In this document: positions 58,553 to 64,000 of the stretch, one piece after another | Layout: every line of letters starts with the position of its first letter | Numbering within the stretch: the stretch's first letter is position 1 | Assembly: GCF_000003815.2 (NCBI RefSeq) | Contig: NC_049991.1 | Span: 10,127,298-10,191,297 of the forward strand | Source of the DNA: Branchiostoma floridae | Taxonomy: Eukaryota; Chordata; Leptocardii; Amphioxiformes; Branchiostomatidae | DNA: 64,000 bases | Reading direction: 5' to 3' | The notes under the pieces: model-generated | The model's database searches: none | Told to the model about the DNA's origin: nothing | The model's input: the letters and a program-made list of their open reading frames with translations, nothing else | Made by a program: the position numbers and the translations under genes

Positions 58553-58904
58553 ATTGCTCGAGATGAAGAGGCGAGTGACAAAAGAGTGAGTTAATTTCCT
58601 TCTACGGGCATCAAGGGTGTCTACCCCCATTGACACAAACATTGCTCGAGATGAAGAGGCGAGTGACAAAAGAGTGAGTTAATTTCCTTCTACGGGCATC
58701 AAGGGTGTCTACCCCCATTGACACAAACATTGCTCGAGATGAAGAGGCGAGTGACAAAAGAGTGAGTTAATTTCCTTCTACGGGCATCAAGGGTGTCTAC
58801 CCCCATTGACACAAACATTGCTCGAGATGAAGAGGCGAGTGACAAAAGAGTGAGTTAATTTCCTTCTACGGGCATCAAGGGTGTCTACCCCCATTGACAC
58901 AAAC
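58553..58904. repeat. Perfect 88-bp tandem repeat, four units
   Basis: Four units of 88 bp, starting at 58553, 58641, 58729 and 58817 with ATTGCTCGAGATGAAGAGG, appear identical. There are no unique spacers, so it is not CRISPR-like. Lack of divergence means recent expansion or an assembly duplication. Confidence 0.95.
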
Positions 58905-60158
58905 ATTAGGCTGGCACTCTCGTATCTTCCAAATGTCACATAGAACAGAAATATACTCACCCAACATGTTCAAATATCCAATGTCATCATCTAAGTACGA
59001 TGTATTGGAAAAGACTACGTACGTTCGTTTACAAATATTTTAAGGTCAGAGAATAAGCATGTAAGCTATAGCATGAGTATAGCTTTTTTTCCATCTTTAT
59101 CGTAAACTGATGATAACAGTCGTGCGTATGTCACATCTGTATTTTCATTGAAAACAGGGCCGTGGAGAAAACTTTCGGATTAGTTAGCCTAGGAAATACC
59201 ATACGGTCCATACCCAACAGTGTATGACAAATTAGCGTCCGTGGTCAATTTACCGCCATTTTCTTCAACCAAAAATAAAGTCGAACCCATTTAATTGCAC
59301 AGCCTATATTTTCCAGCGTATTTCGTGCAATTATCCGGCTGGTGCAGTAATGCAAAGTTATCCAGCTGGACCGTCCTGGGGATTTTGGAATTTCAGTTAA
59401 CAGAAGTGTGCATTAATCCGTTGTGCAATTAAATGCCTGCTACTGTACTTGGTGGTTACAAACAACCTTGGGTGCCAATAGTTCATACCTGGCTGTCCTT
59501 GTATGCCCCCTGTCCGGCCGAATAGCCATCTGAGAGGAAATGAACACAGGAAGGCCCTACCTGGTCGGGTCCGATGATCGATTGCCGCGCAGTTTTCTCC
59601 CTCCCACATCTACCCCAGGAGGCGGGCAGCTGTACAACAACTAATGGAGCGAACTTTAATTTCCGCTGGCTGAAGTTCAAACCAATCTGTCAGTCCCAGA
59701 CGGGTTTCAATTTTTCAAACATATACGTTGTAACATTCGGTGATAAGTGTATGCTTCAATTACTACATTTCAATGGTTACCATGATACTCGTTGAAGACT
59801 CCTTCATCGTCAATGTTTTCTAAGATTGTAAGTCTTCTCGACACAGGTACAATGTCACCAAGACTAATGGTGCTCTCTACAGCCAAGTGACTTATGCGTC
59901 GTTAGTTCTCCTCTCATTGCCCCCCCCCCCTCAAGGAACCATTTGAAGAATGCAGTTACTGTATATCTTACGGACTGGGAAATTCTATTGGCAAGAAGAA
60001 ATATCGTGTTGGGCAATAGGGACCGTAAAAACGGAAAGGGTTTGTAGAGAAGAGGAACAAATCAATACTAATGGGTATTTTTTAAGGCTTACTTGTGGTG
60101 TGCCGGTGTGGTGTTGCTTAGTAGAGGAAAATGTCATGTTCTCCCTGGAACCCAACGT
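58905..60158. other. Intergenic, no gene seen
   Basis: No convincing coding sequence. A 10-C run occurs near 59922. Confidence 0.4.
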
Positions 60159-60529
60159 TAGGGGTGGGTACCGGTACAGAAAATTCAGGTCCAGGTCCAA
60201 AGAATCAGGTCCAGGTCCGGACCTGAACCTGATTAACTATGTGAATGGACGATACTCAAAACATTCAGGTCCATTTCGCTACAAAGAGTATATTTTGTGG
60301 AGTATTTGACTTCCACTGGCGTTCTAAAATCCTGCAAGACTAACTGCATCTGGGCGATTGACTAGAAAAAATTGTGGAAATTACTATAAAGTCTACTCTG
60401 CTTCGCTCGTGTTATTTTCTTCGACCGGTAAGCCCCAAAATGCGTGATTTCCTGATCACACAATCTTTTTATTTTCTAATAGGTCCAACATCTGGTCAAT
60501 AAGATAATCAGCTTTTGTACCCAGCCCTA
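60159..60529. mobile_element. Non-autonomous hAT-like element, copy 2
   Basis: Starts TAGGGGTGGGTACCGGTACA and ends GTACCCAGCCCTA. Internal blocks AGGTCCAGGTCCGGACCTGA and TTCGCTCGTGTTATTTTCTT match 47263-47714. No clean 8-bp duplication is left. Confidence 0.75.
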
Positions 60530-60591
60530 CCCCACACGTATTCTATCTATCACCCCCCCCCCCCAACTAGGCGGACATGCTATCATCTCTC

Positions 60592-60640
60592 ATGTACAAA
60601 TGTCGAGCAATAAAGTTCTATTCTATTCTATTCTATTCTG
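60592..60640 (+). mobile_element. LINE 3' terminus with (ATTCT)n tail
   Basis: TCGAGCAATAAAGTTCTATTC continues into ATTCT repeats. A polyadenylation-like AATAAAG followed by short tandem repeats is a common non-LTR 3' end. Only the terminal part is seen. Confidence 0.5.
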
Positions 60641-61689
60641 TATTGGCATCGCCCTTGTTGAAAAATGTCAAAATGAATTGCATTATTAATATGCACTTCA
60701 TTAGTAGGGTGACTGCACCTTCATAGATCATGTATGACATGGCTGTAGTAATCTTGCCAGTTACTACTGAATATAAGCACGCTGAAAGGGCAGAGAGGCA
60801 TAAAGTATGCATCTAATTCACTTATGTGTACATCTTGACCCAAGCTACCGACATGCCAAATCCAATGCAGATCAATTTGTTCTTTCCTGACTCACCCGAA
60901 TTTTTCATCAAAAACGCCCCTCAATAAAATGTAAAAAAAGCCACTAGATTGTCTAACGTACACCACTTCTTTCCAGTCCCAAAAGGTATGATAAACATTT
61001 TACATTATGAAATGACATAGAGTAGACCTTACCATGTCCATAGCACAGATATGAGGCGGAAGTTCTCCGCAACCTCAAACCAAATATCAACGCTTATTGC
61101 CATTCAACGTTCACGCGATCTCGACAGACTTATAAGACTGAACATTCCAGTGTTAAATTTTAAAACTTATTAATGAAAAGTTCCCCCTTGCTATCGTCTA
61201 AACTCAACACTCAAGTTCTTGTCATATTTCAATTAACACCTACTTGAAACCAAACGTTTTCACAACTGACAAATATGGCATTTCAACAGCTATTTTGTCC
61301 TAGTATTTTCACCATCATGACCATTGTCAGCTGTAATTTTCCCTGGCTGTAAATCAATTGTCTACCTCTATTTACTGTACATCAAACGTTCCCGTTTACA
61401 TGTTTTCTGTTATATGCCATGTATCATGTTTGTCCAGTGGTGCCACTTTGCTTGAGTTCGGCACCACTGTGTACTGTATTCCCTTTTTTTGTTGTAATAA
61501 AAAGAACCCAAATATCACCACAAAAACAACAATCCCTTGCTCTTATACGTCTGGTTACACAGAGATAACTAATTATTCCTGTGTCACGGAGACAATAATT
61601 AGAATCAGTGCCCATTCTGTAGGCATTATATTATATCAATAATAGGTATTATCCCATTGTAAGCAAACAATCTCCCAATCAACCTTCGA
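60641..61689. other. Intergenic, no gene seen
   Basis: AT-rich; no feature recognised. Confidence 0.4.
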
Positions 61690-61909
61690 AATAACGACTG
61701 GCGTCACGACGTATCTGGCTTCTCCCCGAAGAGCATTATTAGTGAAATCTCGCGGGGATTGGCGAGACGTCGGTTTCCCTGAGCGCTACATCGGTGGTAA
61801 ATAATTTTCGAGTGAGACTGCGTCAGAAGAAGCTTCGAAGAGCGGCGGCACTCCAGAACTCCTGACGGTCACGCTTCACTGTCGTCTGCCAAGAACGCAA
61901 CTCGTGCGG
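61690..61909 (+). promoter_or_regulatory. Candidate promoter and non-coding first exon
   Basis: A CpG-rich island stands out in AT-rich DNA: TCTCGCGGGG, an inverted CCAAT (ATTGG, 61758-61762), GGCGAGACGTCGG, then a strong donor GCGG|GTGAGTC at 61909/61910. It could start a plus-strand gene whose body lies beyond the window. No coding content is seen. Confidence 0.35.
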
Positions 61910-64000
61910 GTGAGTCAATTTTGTGTGTTTTGAAGCTCTTTGACCAGTATAAATGTGTCCGTCCTGTGGTAATGACTTGCTGCCGATCTTATTTGCAATG
62001 CACAACTTTCAGTGACATTTACTAGCAATTAAGGTAAGGGGTTGTTGTGAATTTAAATGTAAACATTACAGCTGCAATACATGCCTTGGAGACCACGTCG
62101 CCGACAAATCCTTTTACCAGTACATGCGCGTATGATGATAAGCGGTACGCTTCTTTCGATTCTATTAATGTGTACTTGCGGAAAGAATGCACGATGAAAA
62201 TATCGGTGAACTAGAAAGGCAATATCTGTAAATAAATGAATAGTATTTATCTTTAACTGGTATAGCCTATGCAAACTGTTGCGCTCAATGTATTTTTACT
62301 CAAATACATTCTTGAAATATGGTGACCATCCTCTTAAATTCTGTCCTACTACTTGCTACATATATAACACCAAAGGGTGTCTGTTTTCTACAGCTACAGT
62401 AACCTTCAAGTTGGTACCTTTGCAACAGCCGCCTGATATAGATTATTCAAAACAAACCTTACTTGTTTGGAGAAGAACAAGAAGAAGCTAAGAAGAGGAA
62501 GAAGAAACGGAGCAAAAAAGGGACCGTACTTCTTTAGCCACCGTAAACTTCACAATTTTACGGCTCATATGACCGTTTACGATAGTACATCACTCCTGAC
62601 TTTGTAGTTACCCAGTTGATATGGCTCCTGCCCGTTTGACTAAGCATTCTTGTCCATACCCTGCATTTATCCGTTACTGCATTTGGAGAATGCTGCTAAT
62701 AGCTTGCTGGCCTCGGAATGCCTCGCGACAGCTAAGAAATCATCAACAACTCGAAGTTTATTTTCATTGCTTGTTGCTGCTCACCAATAGAGGACGATAT
62801 TTTTGCTTGGTGCATGACACAGATTCTATGATATCTAGCAACGTGGTAAATAATTAGAAAGCTTACCACGGATAGCTTGAGTGTTATTCAATGTTTGTTC
62901 ACCCATACTCTCTTCTCAAGAAGGGGAGGGTATTGGAGTCCCCGGCACTCCCGGGTACACTTTAGATGTAACGTTACACTCATTCATTGAAGTGCCTACT
63001 AGATATTCCACGTTCAAATACTTCATTCCCGTTTTGCGATTGAATACTCAAGCAGAACTTATCTTGGCATTTCCCCATGTGACAACAGGCCTCTTAAGCA
63101 TGTTACAAGTGCAACATATGGTACAAAAGAAAGTATTAACATAGTTATTCTGTGTTTGTGATTTATTGATTGGGCGTATGTAAGTGTGTTGAGGCGGCTA
63201 ACATGGAAAATTGGGGGATGATAAGCTACGCGAGCGCTAGATAAGGTGGACACAAATTGCCAGCCGCTGGCGAGGAACTTGATTGGCTGAATTCTATATA
63301 TTATGCTAATCAGCATGCAGCAACAGATGATTAGCCGGTAAATTGATTTGTGACTGCGCCTTCATGACGTCATCCACTCCTTTGTGTGTACACGGTAAAC
63401 CAACAAATGAAGTGGACATGTGGATCTCGCGGCACGTACACGTGAGATGTAGAAATTACAGTCATGAGTCCTAAAAGCTAGAGGATGATGCGTGGACGCC
63501 AGAACTTTACACTTACACAAACAACCCACCGAAACATTGGGTCGCCAGGTAGCATACGATGTAAGTCACTCAACCGTAGTTCTTGTGCATTTGAATTAAC
63601 TACAAAACCCCGTAACTGTCAAACCGTATCACATTTAATGAATAGCTGAGGCTGTGAGACTGAAAACCCGCATATCAGCGCAACCCCGTGTTTCTCTCGT
63701 GTCCCCGCGCAAATTACCAGGGTGTGTTTAATGGTAAACCTGCGCGAGATGGATTGAAATGTAATTGTAGCTGGCAACGGTTTGCTCTCGGCTGAACCCA
63801 TCCGTCAAGCTGCATCGTTCAAGCCCAGTGATTTTGAATACATGTGAAATAATGCACGTTAGAATCGTCAGGTTATCGTTCCAGTACACGTTCTGAGAGT
63901 GAGCCCTGGTAGTGACCTTTCATTCAGAAGCAAAGCAACAGGTATCCAGTAGTAGGAGATATATTAACAGTTGTTCACTGGATGTCGCGCTGAGCAATGA
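61910..64000. other. Right-end non-coding sequence
   Basis: No exon recognised. One TGACGTCA is at 63365-63372. If the candidate first exon is real, this would be its first intron. Confidence 0.35.

Noticed and set aside
58553-58904. CRISPR-like array
   Set aside because: Direct tandem units without spacers, in an animal genome.

Overview
The window looks like chordate genomic DNA, most likely from a cephalochordate (amphioxus, Branchiostoma). The reasons are compact genes with short GT-AG introns, deuterostome-like orthologues (RPL3, NDUFB10, a galanin/allatostatin-A-type GPCR), a high density of short inverted-repeat elements and tRNA-derived SINEs, and one 100-N assembly gap. The species call is inference; no search was run.

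Left part (1-9.5 kb): repeat-rich DNA around one intronless ankyrin-repeat gene (5303-6778, +). Housekeeping block (9.5-21.5 kb): RPL3 (-, nine coding exons, 404 aa) and NDUFB10 (+, four coding exons, 183 aa) are head-to-head about 0.7 kb apart. A Kelch-like gene with two BTB domains (19315-21465, -) converges on NDUFB10. RPL3 introns carry box C/D snoRNAs in the sense orientation: two near-identical U14 (SNORD14) copies, a third decayed U14 copy, and a U83-like guide for 18S-Am468. The ribosomal-protein gene is therefore also an rRNA-modification and processing locus. A full-length 3.4-kb LINE with an intact 1072-aa endonuclease/reverse transcriptase ORF and an 11-bp target-site duplication sits just upstream of the Kelch gene's probable first exon.

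Middle (27.7-34.0 kb): a rhodopsin-class GPCR of galanin/allatostatin-A-receptor type. Three shared exons (27797-28363, 30144-30422, 31299-31457) are followed by two alternative terminal coding exons (32826-32963 and 33884-34015), both phase 0, that predict two different cytoplasmic tails. Its introns are packed with miniature elements, one of which spans the assembly gap.

Right part (34-64 kb): no convincing protein-coding gene. It holds tandem arrays (about 200 bp, about 68 bp and a perfect 88-bp x4), microsatellites, hAT-like elements (one with a perfect 8-bp duplication), LINE 3' fragments, an enrichment of perfect TGACGTCA sites, and a possible promoter/first exon near 61.7-61.9 kb. All exon coordinates come from reading splice signals and protein similarity by eye.
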